Shown here: in pieces, positions 1 through 9,909 of the stretch
Position numbering within the stretch: position 1 is the first letter of the stretch
Layout: every line of letters starts with the position of its first letter
Made by a program: the position numbers and the translations under genes
Assembly (NCBI GenBank): GCA_036426205.1
Contig: CM071568.1
Location: 44,731,171-44,795,170 of the forward strand
From: Ascaphus truei
Lineage: Eukaryota; Chordata; Amphibia; Anura; Ascaphidae
DNA: 64,000 nucleotides
Direction of reading: 5' to 3'
The notes under the pieces: model-generated
Told to the model about the DNA's origin: nothing
The model's input: the letters and a program-made list of their open reading frames with translations, nothing else
Database searches by the model: none

Positions 1-459
1 ATGTATATGACTGGAATGATGGGATTAGTTTGTATAAGAAATTTACTTGTTTCTTCTGAGATCCATCTATTAGTAAGGCCCAGATTAATGATGATATCAA
101 TTTCTTGTTTGTAACAAGCTGTTGGATCCATGGGTAACAATTTGTAGTGTGTGCTAACCCCAAGCTGTTTCTCAATATATATGCCTATAAAAAGTGTAGG
201 GCATCACTACCACGCCCCCACCCTTATCCGCTGATCTGATAATAATCTCAGTGTTGGTACTTAGGGATTTAATTGCTGCATGTTCATCCCTGGAAAGATT
301 TGAATAACTTGTTTTATAATTTCTGATTTTATTCCTCGTGTCCAGTTCTACCATATGCATAAAAGTATGTATACTATGATTATGTGACTGTGGATCAAAA
401 GTACTGCGAGGTTTAAATTTACTAACCTGGTCAGTAGAAACAGTATTGGGCATAATGGT
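1..459 (-). pseudogene. PLE reverse transcriptase, N-terminal part
   Basis: A 93-codon frame (453-172) has the PLE signature SADKGGGVVVM, preceded by NLSRDEHAAIKSL, which matches the stretch just before the first reverse-transcriptase block of this family. Upstream, KFKPRSTFDPQ is also typical. The frame stops at 172, but a one-base shift reopens it and it stays open to position 1, reading YKLLPMDPT and further RT-like residues. So a single frameshift separates two parts of one gene. The window edge cuts it before the catalytic aspartates. Non-functional as it stands. Confidence 0.8.
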
Positions 460-642
460 TTATTTATTTATTTATAAAATATTTTACCAGGAAGTAATAC
501 ATTGAGAGTTACCTCTCGTTTTCAAGTATGTCCTGGGCACAGAGTAAAACAAATAATACATGGTTACAAATACAGTTACATAAATGAACAAGGTATACAT
601 TTATATACAAGACATTGCATGCACAGTTAAAGAAAATATATA

Positions 643-1660
643 TTATGAGCTTATGAAACAGTTACAGACCAGATTAAAGTGTGAGACAGCCTTAGATTTG
701 AAAGAACTTAAGCTGGTGGTGGATATGAGAGTCTCTGGTAGGTTGTTCCAGTTTTGGGGTGCACGGAAGGAGAAGGAGGAACGTCCGGATACTTTGTTGA
801 GTCTTGGGACCATGAATAGTCTTTTGGAGTCTGATCTCAGGTGATAGGTACTGCATGTGGTAGGGGTGAGGAGCTTGTTCAGGTAGCTGGGTAGCTTGCC
901 CAGAAAGTATTTGAGGGTGAGACAGGAGAGGTGAACTTTGCGCCTAGACTCTAGTGATGACCAATCTAGTTCTTTGAGCATTTCGCAGTGATGTGTGTTG
1001 TAGTTGCATTGGAGAACAAAACGACAAATTGAATTGTAGAGGGTGTCAAGTTTGCTAAGGTGGGTTTGAGGAGCCGAGCCATATACTATGTCTCCATAGT
1101 CAATAATTGGCATTAGCATCTGCTGTGCAATACGCTTTCTGACCAGGAGACTTAGGGAGGATTTGTTCCTGTAAAGTACCCCTAGTTTGGCATAGGTCTT
1201 GGTTGTCAGGGTATCAATGTGCATCCCGAATGTTAAGTGGGAGTCAAACCATAAGCCCAGGTATTTAAAACTAGTGACAGGTGTTAGGGTGGTTTTAGCG
1301 TTGGTTCTAATCAGGAGCTCAGTCACTGGAAGCTTTACAAATTTAGTCTTGGTCCCAAATACCATTGTTACAGTCTTGTCAGTGTTTAAAAACAGTTTGT
1401 TTTGGGAAATCCAGTTTTCGAGTCTCAAAAAGTCAGACTGAAGTATGTGTTGAAGGTCAGAGAGGCTATGGCTGTGTGCATATAGGATTGTGTCATCTGC
1501 ATACATGTGTATTGAGGCTTCCTTACAACGCTGGGAAGATCATTAATGAACACTGAGAAGAGTAGGGGCCCCAGAACAGAGCCTTGCGGACACCACAGGT
1601 GATATCCAGGGGGTTGGAGTTAGAGCCTGAGATGGACACATGTTGGGATCTTCCTGATAG
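643..1660 (-). pseudogene. LINE ORF2, second half of reverse transcriptase and C-terminus
   Basis: The open part (1506-643, 287 codons) begins with MYADDT, the second catalytic RT block. It continues with TSFKYLGLWFD and the C-terminal region RAPQNWNNLPETL, typical of CR1/L2-type LINE proteins. Between 1506 and 1661 the sequence still resembles the linking region (a glutamine-proline-rich block before the YADD motif), but it is out of frame with both neighbours. At least two frameshifts separate the halves. The stop at 643 is the natural end, because copy 2 ends at the matching place (32597). Confidence 0.8.
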
Positions 1661-3871
1661 TTAGGACTGAAACCAGTTTAAAGCATGTTTCCCTATCATC
1701 CAGAGCTCTGGAGTTTGTTCAAGCAGGATAGCATGATCAACTGTGTCAAAAGCCTTTGCAAAATCTAGGAATACTGCACCAGTGAGTTGTCCCCGTTCCA
1801 TTCCACACTGGATTTCATTGCAAACTTTTAGCAGGGTAGTTACGGTGGAGTGTTTGGGACGAAACCCAGATTGGAATTGGCTAGGGAAATTTGTCTTGGT
1901 GTAGAACTCGCTTAATTGGGAGTGGACACATTTTTCCATAACTTTGGATAGAATTGGGAGAAGTGAGATTGGCCTGTAGTTTGAGACAGTGTTTTTGTCC
2001 CCACTTTTGAAGATTGGGACAACTCTGGCAGTTTTCCAGGTCTTAGGGATATGGCCTGCAGACAGGATAGAGTTGACTATGGACGCAATTGGTTTGGCAA
2101 TGGCTGGGGCACCAAGTCGTAGGAACCTGGATTGTAGTAAGTCGGGTCCACATTGGCTGCTTAGTTTTAGTTTGAGGAGCGCTTGTGTAATCTCCTCTTC
2201 AGATACTGGGCTAAATTGAAAATTGTGGGCAGTGTTGGGAGGGGGTGGGACTATAGGGGTACTCCCAGGATGAGATTCAGGTTTGGGGTTTGTGCTGCGT
2301 TTCGCTAATAGGTTAGTGGCACACCCCACAAAGTAATCATTGAATGCATTTGCAATGTCAGTGGGGTTTGTCAGAGTAATATCCCCCTTAGTGATATTAC
2401 TTGGTTGTTGATGGTTAGGAGGCTGGAATATATTGTTGATAACCTTCCAGAAATTAGCTGGGTTTGATGTATTCTGGAGGAGATTGTCAGAGTAATATTG
2501 TGCTTTTGCATGCCTTGTTTGCCTTGTGCACACGTTCCGCAGGCATCTGTAGTGATTGAGATCCTTGGTAGTGCCAGTTACTTTGTAGCTTTTCCACAAG
2601 GCATCCCTGAACTGGTAGAGTGCTATAAGGTCAGGTGTAACCCATGGAAGGTGGGCCCCCCGTACCCTTATTTTGCGTAGTGGAGCATGGGTATCGCAGA
2701 GTTTTAAGAACTCGGATTGGAAATAGTCGAGCGCAGAATCAGGGTCGGGAATTAAATCGATTCTGTGCCATGGGCAGTTGGTAAGGTCATCCAGAAACTG
2801 TTGTGGGTTAAAGTTTTTAAATGTTCTAGTGAGGAGAACTTTGGGGCTTGAATGGGGCGGTTTAATTTTCCTTACACAGTACACTATTGCATGGTCACTG
2901 AAAATGTCAGGAAGGATGCCAGAGGATTGGATTCTGCTGGGGTTTGAGGAGAGAATCCAGTCTAGCAAGGAATGGTTATGCGACTTCAGGTTTATTCGTG
3001 TGGGTTGGGAAATGAGTTGCGATAGGTTAAGTGACTTGAGTTGTATCTGGATTTTGTGGTTTTTAGGGTCAAGCCAATTGAAGTTGAAATCCCCAAGAAC
3101 TAGCAGCTCACTCTTCTCATTCAGAGAGGAAATGGAGGCAAGAAATTGGGTGATATCAGTCAAGGATTGTAGAAGGGCTTTAGGGGGGCGGTAGATGCCA
3201 GCAAGCAAGATGGGCTTAGAAAAGGGGAGGCAGATTTTGCCAACTAGAGTTTCAAAAGAGGGTGGACTTGGTGGGCAATGTAGCAGTGTAAATTGTAAGG
3301 TGTCTGCAATATAAAATAACACCCCTCCTCCTCTCTTTGACCTATCTCTCCTAAAAATGGAGTATCCCTGAATGGCGATATTTGCATCAGGGGTTTTAGA
3401 GGATAGCCATGTTTCTGTAAGAACGATGGCTTTGGGTTTATGCATAAGGCACCATGCCCTTAGTTCGTCTAGTTTGGGCAGCAGGCTCCGGATGTTTATA
3501 TGGGCGACAGATAGCCCTTTTTGGAATTTAAAGGTGGAATTCTCAGGGGCATGGGACAGAGCTGAAATGGGAGGACCTGGGTTAGTTTCAATATCACCTG
3601 CTAAAGAGAGTAATAGTATGAGTAGAAATTTGGGTAGTTGTTTGCAAGTTGTAAATTTGTGGTGTTTTCCATTAGAGTGAGCAGTGGTTGGTGTGCTGGT
3701 TTTTAGAGTTCTCCACCAACATTCAGTAGATAGTGCAAGGCTTTTGAGTAGTCCAGGGTGTATGGTGATGTTGGGTGTGGGCCAGGATGGAGGAGTTTGT
3801 AGTGGATAGAGGGAGTAACATCTCCATGAGGCCAGGAGAAAGAAAAAAGTTAGAAGACATAGCAGGTTCAT
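1661..3871 (-). pseudogene. LINE ORF2, endonuclease and first half of reverse transcriptase
   Basis: The frame opens upstream in PLE sequence at 3907. Numbered from there (748 codons), the probable LINE ATG is residue 13 at 3871. A hydrophobic segment (14-26) is followed by a second one (94-103) and a 2A-like motif (104-112). The AP-type endonuclease follows: HINIRSLLPKLDEL near 136, ETWL at 165, GDFNFNWLD at 272 and SDHAIV at 337. The reverse transcriptase begins near 560, with YRPISLLPILSKVMEK from 644 and the first catalytic block FLDFAKAFDTVDH at 713-725. A frameshift just after this block ends the frame at 1661. Family knowledge places this architecture in the CR1/L2/Rex1 group; the exact clade needs a tree. 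Confidence 0.85.
3572..3598 (-). other. 2A-like translational recoding motif in the LINE ORF
   Basis: The codons read GDIETNPGP, a match to the DxExNPGP consensus with the leucine-rich run (FLLILLLSLA) normally found just upstream. In known 2A sequences the ribosome skips the bond between the last glycine and proline, so one frame gives two products. 2A-like sequences have been described in the N-terminal region of some AP-endonuclease LINEs, including animal ones. Here it would release a short leader of about 100 residues from the endonuclease/RT protein. Activity has not been shown for this copy. Confidence 0.75.
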
Positions 3872-3899
3872 GGTTGAAGTTCTATTAAAGAAATATTTC

Positions 3900-4893
3900 A
3901 ATTTCAATTGTCAATTAAGTCGGTATAAATCAATTTCCAAGTCAAACGGATCTTGTTTAAACGTGGGAATGAATGATAGTCCTTTATTAAGAAGACTGAG
4001 TTCGGCAGGTTGAAGTGTATATTGGGACATGTTAAAAACTACACACCCTAGGTTTTGTGCTTGTTTGTGCCCCTGGATGTTGTCTGCCTTAAGGGATACC
4101 TTGTGCTTGTGTCCACCCCTCCTTGTTTTTGACCTGAAACGCCTGGTTTGGGAAGTGGAGGGGGTTTTCCTTGTCCTAAAAAAGAGGAAGACCCAACAGC
4201 ACCCGTATCCTGACTATCGTAAAAATCAGTGTCACTTGTATTACATGTGGCACTAGTGGCTGATGTTCTCTTATGTTTAGAAAAAAACTTTCTTTGTTTG
4301 CCCTTTGTTTGATTGGGTTCATTAATACCTAACAACCATCTGTATAGGCATCTATCTGTATAATCCGTTTTGACTATTTTTAGTTTTTCTCGCTTATATT
4401 TAATCAAATTTTCTCGATAAGCATCAATAGTATTTTGGATCTTATCTTGCCAATCAGTTGATGTATCTACATCTAAAGTATCACCATGTTGTTGCGTGAT
4501 TGTGTCAATGTTGTTTCTGATTTTGATCAATTCCTTACTTGACTGTTCGATAACTAAGATCATTAGGTCAAAAGAACATTTATTAAGGATGCCAATTCAA
4601 TTTTTACAAAAAGTGGGATCCCCACGGCCAATTGTTGGTTGATTACTCACTCGGAAGCCTCTAGGGATGAGACCCTCCTTGTGGTAATGTGAAATAGTCA
4701 CTCCGTGTAAATAAAAGTCAACTTCTTTTTTCTTCAATTTGACCAGATCATTGAACACATCAGAAGGTTTGTCAGGCCCAAAAACAGCTGTAATATCATC
4801 AGTGTATCTAATTTGTGCGATTTCTGTATCACTAAAACTCACAGTCTCTGAGATACCTGCGAATATGCCAGTCACATCATCAAAATCCTCCAT
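3900..4893 (-). pseudogene. PLE N-terminal coding region
   Basis: Three pieces belong together. The first (4893-4597, 98 codons) contains IPRGFRVSNQPTIGRGDPTFCKN and ends at a TGA that fits a damaged TGG. In the same frame the second (4563-4048, 171 codons) holds a lysine/arginine-rich, coil-like stretch. After a frameshift near 4050 the third reads LSLLNKGLSFIPTF and DPFDLEIDLYRL, which is the classical PLE segment just ahead of the RT. Another TGA follows near 3915. The role of the N-terminal extension is not established; it is found in several amphibian and fish PLEs. Confidence 0.65.
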
Positions 4894-5156
4894 GAATCAC
4901 CAGTAAATAACTTCAATAGTCACAAAAAAATATAGGTATAAGCTCCTGCCCTGGATGTCAGCAGAGTCACGAGATACACAGTGAGGGTGCACTTAGTTCA
5001 TAAGTAGATACAGCAGGTAATAAAGAATTCCGTCTGAATAGAAAAATTGGGTGCAAATCCTGTACAAATAAATAGGCAATATGATACCGCATGTGGACGA
5101 ATATCATAGGCAGCACTCCAAATGAATATCAAAAATCCTGTATTATTCAACAAAAC

Positions 5157-5206
5157 ATCATATCCAACAATTCGGTCCTCAAACGGGACCTTTGTCAAGG
5201 TGAAGA
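5157..5206 (-). ncRNA. Degenerate hammerhead ribozyme motif of the PLE
   Basis: On the minus strand the order is CACC, core TTGACAA, a 5-bp stem GGTCC/GGACC with a 7-base loop, then GAAT in place of GAAA. The location about 260 bases ahead of the PLE coding region fits the hammerheads known in PLE terminal repeats. Core positions 3 and 8 are U and A instead of C and G, so their pairing is kept. The GAAA box has a change and stem I is weak, so this copy is probably inactive. Confidence 0.5.
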
Positions 5207-6060
5207 TTAACAGAGTGTACTAAGAACACATATAAATACCCCCAGAAACCCCAAAATCAACAGGTGCAGCATATAAATTGATTAAAACAAAAATCACATC
5301 CATAATGTTAAACCCCTGTGTCCTGTCAGTGTATCAGCCTTCTCTGCTGCTTCTGTTTTCTTCCTGATATTTAAAACGCATGTGCTGCACATACACCAGT
5401 AAATGGTTAATTAGCAGTGCTGCTAGTCTAAGAAACAAGTCAAATAACACTACACATCTAAAGACTACATATATGAAATGACAATGGTCTCTAGCTATAA
5501 GGAGCAAGCAGGGCACACCAACTAATGAAATAAATAACTATATCAAATTAATGAATAACATTATTGGAGTCTAAATAGATGACCATATGCAGCACTTAAA
5601 ATTAAAACACCCAATATCAAAGTGAGAAAACATACTAAATGTGAACATATATAATACCCTGTATGTATATATCGATCTAGACATACATACATACATACAT
5701 ACAGTGGCAAGAAATGATATACCAAAAAAACAAAAAATACACATGTAAAAAAGCTTAAAAAAAAAGAACAAGTTAAATAAAATAAATTTCTTTAGTTCAC
5801 TTACCATTACTTGACCCACTCACCGACTCATGGAACCCATAAAATAAAAAAACATAAAATAATAAACAATAAAATAAAAATTCCAAAAACAATCCACGGG
5901 TCTTCTATTTGTAATCCATCTTCATCTGTATTCTTCTTTCTTCTATCTGGGGCGCTCTTCCGGGGCCTTCTTGTCTTCTTCGGCCACGCCCTGGCCTTCT
6001 TCTTCTGTAGGAGGTCCTTCCTCCTCGGCGTCTGCCTTAAAAATGAGACGACATAGGCTT
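5207..6060. other. AT-rich stretch with a TACA microsatellite, no gene seen
   Basis: The stretch is A-rich and holds a short (TACA)n/(ATAC)n run at about 5678-5702. Small open frames here have no recognisable motif and unusual composition. The 5940-6010 part is pyrimidine-rich (CTTCTT repeats). Confidence 0.5.
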
Positions 6061-6150
6061 TTAAAGGCTTATGACGTCACATTTTCGTCATGGTTCCCAC
6101 AGCCCTGATTGGGCCGTGAAAACCATGTGTTTTGGCCGAGAAAAAAAAAA

Positions 6151-6228
6151 TATGACGTCACTTAAAGGCAATGAAAGCACAGCCAATCAGAATGGCTTTG
6201 CTTCAATTGCCTTTAAGATGACGTCATG
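6151..6228. repeat. Short inverted repeat with TGACGTCA at both ends
   Basis: The left arm starts TGACGTCACTTAAAGGCAAT and the right arm ends ATTGCCTTTAAGATGACGTCA, pairing over about 28 bases around a CCAAT box. Each arm carries a full CRE half-palindrome pair. This looks like a MITE or foldback unit. Confidence 0.7.
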
Positions 6229-6239
6229 AAAAGAAACAT

Positions 6240-6443
6240 GGCCGTCCTCACATGGTACGGTAGCCAATCAAGAGCGTGGGAACTCCATCCCAACTCTGAT
6301 TGGCTCTAGTATACCATGTGACAGAGGCATGGGGGAGAACGGATGTGACGTCATTGAAAGCCTGTCACATGGTACTAGAGCCAATCAGAGTAGGGATAGA
6401 CTTCCCACGCTCTGATTGGCTACCGTACCATGTGAGGCCGGCC
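6240..6443. repeat. Long inverted repeat with CCAAT motifs (foldback element)
   Basis: Arms of about 80 bases (6240-6326 and 6364-6443) pair with few mismatches. Both hold ACATGGTAC and GAGCCAATCAGAG-type segments, so CCAAT/ATTGG boxes recur four times. The central loop contains TGACGTCA. Confidence 0.8.
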
Positions 6444-6748
6444 ATATTTCTTTTATTGTATATTGGAATATTGTAAGGTTAACATTGATTTGCAGCGTCT
6501 ACATGTTGCTTAGATTTAGTGCATCATTTATACAATGTAAATGCAATGTTTTCAGTGGTATTTGAGGTTTTTGATTGGCATTTGAGGCTTTAGATTGGAT
6601 AATTACATTTGATTTGTTTAGTAAATAGCATTGTATTTCATTGTGGATGTTATAGAGAAGTGGTATTTTTATTTAAGCATGTTTTTGTTAACCCTGAGAC
6701 ATTTATTTGTATATTGGTTCATCATGTGTATCTATATATATATATATA

Positions 6749-6880
6749 ACCGCAAAGGTAATTAAGCGGTTAAGCCACCCTGGCCCGATACCCACCCTTC
6801 ACAATCTGGAACAAGGTACAAAGGAATGTGTGAGGGTGGGTATCGGGCCAGGGTGGCTTAACCCCTTATACCTTTGCGGT
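6749..6880. repeat. Inverted-repeat MITE
   Basis: ACCGCAAAGG starts the element and CCTTTGCGGT closes it. Arms of about 48 bases share GCCACCCTGGCCCGATACCC and its complement, around a loop of about 35 bases. Nothing coding. A TA precedes it, but no clean target duplication is visible. Confidence 0.8.
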
Positions 6881-7253
6881 AGTATCTGATAAGGTTGAAG
6901 AAGGGTTCATTGATATGTGAATGTAATTGCAAGTATTGGCTATGTATTATTTTGGCAACGGACTACAAGGATTATGCTGGCGACGGGGCCTTCTTATTGA
7001 TGAGGTCAGTAGAAGTTTCTTTATTTTACTATGCTAGTTAATGTGTTTAATAAGGCCAAATAATATATTCCCTATCGGAAATAGTTATTTGGCACATTAT
7101 TGTACTGTATGTGTTGGGGTGGGGGGAGATGGTATTGGCCCAAGGGTATGTGGGTAGGCCTCCTTGTGGGTAGTGGGTGAGGGTGGTTATTCTCACGGGG
7201 TGGGGGGTTATTGGTGGAGGGTATGTAGGCGTCCCGAGTGGGGGTGAGGGTGG

Positions 7254-7312
7254 TTACCCCTTAATGACTGTAGCGTGTAATAACCGTATGGGATTAAGGG
7301 GTTAGGGGACAT
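7254..7312. repeat. Short hairpin unit with ACCCCTTAAT arms
   Basis: ACCCCTTAAT at the left pairs with ATTAAGGGGT at the right around a partly paired core. It lies after a G-rich stretch (about 7110-7250) with repeats of GGGTATGTGGGTAGG type. Confidence 0.5.
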
Positions 7313-7575
7313 TACATTGAGAGTGTTGTATTTTATTTCTGTTTGCACAGAAGACGGATGGGGCATTAGCAAGATGAAAATGAGGATGGCCTTCATCGTG
7401 GCAGCAGGACATGGGTGAGTGCTATATGTATTTATTGTTCTTTATGTATTTTAAATGGACAACTGCACTATTATCCATTTGTGGATAATAGTAATTTTGC
7501 CCATTACTGTATTGTATGTTGTGTATTGCAATGTTTATTGGGGGCAATTGTCCCCAATAAACATGCTATTATGCG

Positions 7576-7976
7576 TTAACCCCTTCATTGCCTTAGCGGC
7601 TATCCGCTATGGTAATGAAGCAGCATTAATGTATTTTAATAATATTGTGCGGGAGCAGGGGGTCCCCTGAGCTGAACCGCATTGATTTCTGACTCAGAGA
7701 CCCCCTGCTTCTCGAGTTACAGGCCCCGGTTTGGGGCATCGGTTACAGTGTCGACACCATCGTTATTGCGGGTACGTAGCGTATGAGATGCTATAAACAT
7801 GGCGGCGACAATGCCACCTAATCACACATACCGGGGCCTGTAACTCGGGAAGCAGGGGGTCCCTGGTCCACAAAGCAATGCGGTTCAGCTCAGGGGACCC
7901 CCTGCTAACTGTACAGTATTATTAAAAATATATTCATGCTGCTTCGTTACCATAGCAGATAGCCGCAAAGGTAAAG
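7576..7976. repeat. Large inverted repeat, about 400 bp
   Basis: Arms of roughly 150 bases surround a 90-base centre. Both arms contain a GCAGGGGGTCCCCTGAGC block, then GTTACAGGCCCCGG and its complement. Their outer parts pair more loosely (TTCATTGCC/GGTAAAGAA). The inner block also occurs in the next palindrome. Confidence 0.8.
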
Positions 7977-8000
7977 AATGATTGTGTATTGATATGTGTG

Positions 8001-8281
8001 TTTTATTCATACTGTAGATGTGCAGAGGGTCTCTGGAGCTGAACCGCTTTGGTTTTAGGTCCGGGGACCCCCTGCTTCCCGAGATACAGGCCCCTTTACG
8101 GGGTGCCGGTATCCCTCTGCTTTGTTTACATTCCGCGGTCACGTGATCGGGACCTTTAAATGCAGAGGGATACCGGCACCTCATAAAGGGGCCTGTATCT
8201 CAGGAAGCAGGGGGTCCCCGGACCTGAAACCAATGCGGTTCAGCACTGGAGACCCCCTGCACATCTACACTATGAATAAAA
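8001..8281. repeat. Near-perfect inverted repeat, about 280 bp
   Basis: The outer ends TTTATTCATA and TATGAATAAA pair, and the arms (8001-8125, 8160-8281) match with few mismatches. The central loop is only about 34 bases, with a CACGTGATC motif. It shares the GGGGACCCCCTGCTTCC block with the palindrome at 7576. Confidence 0.85.
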
Positions 8282-8634
8282 ATGGTTTATAAATTAATTT
8301 TTAATGTGCCGATGTTTGCGCAGAGAGAGTGGCGGATCTCTCTCTGCTGCAGACATATCTCGGCAGGGGACGGCTTCTCGGCAGCTTCTCGCTAGGCAGC
8401 AGTCTCAGCACCGGTTACTCGCCATTTTATCAAATGGTGGTGGCGCATTCATTCGCCAGGGATTCGGCCCTTACAGCATACAGCGAGTTTAACACGCCTA
8501 GAACATGGCTAGTTCAAAAACTGGCGAATGCTTTTTTTCACTGCTTAGTGCATAGACCCCTAACTCTCTTTTCCTCACTCACTTACTCCCTCCCTCTCCT
8601 CTCCTCTCACTCGCCCCTACCTTCCATCAACTGC

Positions 8635-8875
8635 CCTACTCTAAAAAGCCCCCCACACCCCCATTACATATTAAAAAGCCCCCCACTCCCCCAATACATT
8701 TTAAAAAGCCCCCACTCCCCCAATACATTTTAAAAAGCCCCCCACTCCCCCAATACATTTTAAAAAGCCCCCCACTCCCCTAATACATTTTAAAAAGCCC
8801 CCCACTCCCCTAATACATTTTAAAAGCCCCCCCAGCCCCCCAATACATATTAAAAAGAACCCCAATACATATTTT
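8635..8875. repeat. Minisatellite, 30-bp unit
   Basis: About seven to eight head-to-tail copies of a unit made of ATACATTTTAAAAAG followed by CCCCCCACTCCCCCA. The spacing between TTAAAAAG copies is 29-30 bases in the central copies. Confidence 0.85.
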
Positions 8876-9678
8876 TAAAAAACAGACTTACCTTGTGGAT
8901 GGTCTGCGGGGGGGCACGTCTCGCCGACACTGCAAGTTGGGTCAGACCTCTAGCCAGGTCTGGTTGCCAGTCCTCTCACGGCTTCAGCTCTCCCTCACTG
9001 CAGGCTTCCATCCCTCTGTCCCACGTCAAGCTGGCGCACACAGGGCCTCCCTCCATGCTGTCGCGTAACGGATGCTGGGTCAGGCCTATTTCTGGTGCGC
9101 TGATGTCATAGATGTCTATCGGCGTGGGACAGTGATAGAGGCCTACAGGCATCTGAGACAGAGCCAGACCCGGTTGCAGGAGGACCGGCAGCTGGGCCTG
9201 GCCAGAAGTCGGGGTCAACTTGCGCCGCTGGACCACCGGGCCCGGGACACCTTTACCTTTTGTCCCCCCCTGTCAGTGGCCTTGTATGCTACTATGTATA
9301 TTATTAAATATCACATTGAAACTAAGGTTATCCCTTGTTTGTTAAAGACCTCTGTTTGGAAAAGCACCGTCTCTGAGCATGTGCATCTACATACCTGGAT
9401 GATTATCCTCACTGGTTATTGGGTTCAATTCAGAGAAACTTTGCTACTATTGGTAATATTGTTACTGTGACGTTCAAGCCAAAGTGAATTCTCAGTTTAA
9501 TGGGATAACCCCTTCAGCGTCAAAGGGTCCTCCAGCCTCCGTGGCCATGGACCCTGCGGCACTAATGGATCACGTGACCACTCTGTGGAGCGATAATGTG
9601 ATCCCTTCTGGGTTCTGGCTACCGGAAGTGAATGTGATGGGTACAAAACACAAACACTACAAGTTTTTTTATTTTTAA
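8876..9678. other. No gene recognised
   Basis: Several short frames on both strands look random. The 9505-9600 part resembles an end of a MITE (CCCCTTCAGCGTCAAAGGG), but no partner end was found. Confidence 0.4.
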
Positions 9679-9909
9679 ATACAATCTGTTTCCCTATGCA
9701 TATCTAGGCACCAGTGCTCTCACATCAGAAAGTAATGTGCTATGATTACCAACATATAACTATTATAGATTTTAACCAATTCTTGGAAATTACCATGTTA
9801 AAAGCTATGTAATTGCTTCTTCATTCTTCCACCTTAAGGATTAAGCACTTGATCCCCACAGAGAATCTTACTACTCTTGTCGATACCTTTGTGCCCTCAT
9901 GCCTGGACT
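9679..9909 (+). repeat. Left copy of a local direct duplication
   Basis: This segment, from AATACAATCTGTTTCCC to about GATACCTTTGTGCCCTCA, is repeated at 10842-11078 with few differences. The right copy has an extra piece near AGAACATAGCTAGG. The intervening 930 bases hold LINE remains, so the pair could come from a duplication or from LINE-linked copying. Confidence 0.75.

Larger units (their letters stand above)
460..3895 (-). mobile_element. CR1/L2-like non-LTR retrotransposon (LINE), copy 1
   Basis: A nearly complete second-ORF LINE sits in the PLE. From right to left it encodes a hydrophobic start, a 2A-like motif, an AP endonuclease, a reverse transcriptase and a C-terminal region. It ends in a 3' UTR and an AATAAATAAATAAA tail at about 460-475. 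The likely target duplication is short (ACCAT or CCAT): it lies just before the first LINE codon on the right and just after the tail on the left. Two more copies of the family are at 30891-32774 (+) and 53950-54335 (-). The 5' end begins almost exactly at an ATG, so any upstream ORF1 has been lost or never existed. Confidence 0.85.
1..5206 (-). mobile_element. Penelope-like element (PLE), interrupted by a nested LINE
   Basis: PLEs are retroelements with a reverse transcriptase related to telomerase, usually joined to a GIY-YIG endonuclease. This copy reads right to left: a hammerhead-like motif (5157-5206), a short leader, the N-terminal coding part (about 4893 down to 3900), a gap filled by a LINE (about 460-3895), then the start of the reverse transcriptase (459 to 1), which runs off the left edge. 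The frame before the LINE (codons near 3900-3960) is the frame that resumes at 453. The reading frame is broken by at least two TGA codons and two frameshifts, so the copy is dead. The endonuclease part is outside the window. Confidence 0.8.

Noticed and set aside
1199..3680. Plus-strand frames opposite the LINE
   Set aside because: Antisense shadows of the RT and endonuclease frames.
8635..8875. CRISPR-like array
   Set aside because: Units are contiguous with no spacers; it is a minisatellite, and the genome is eukaryotic.
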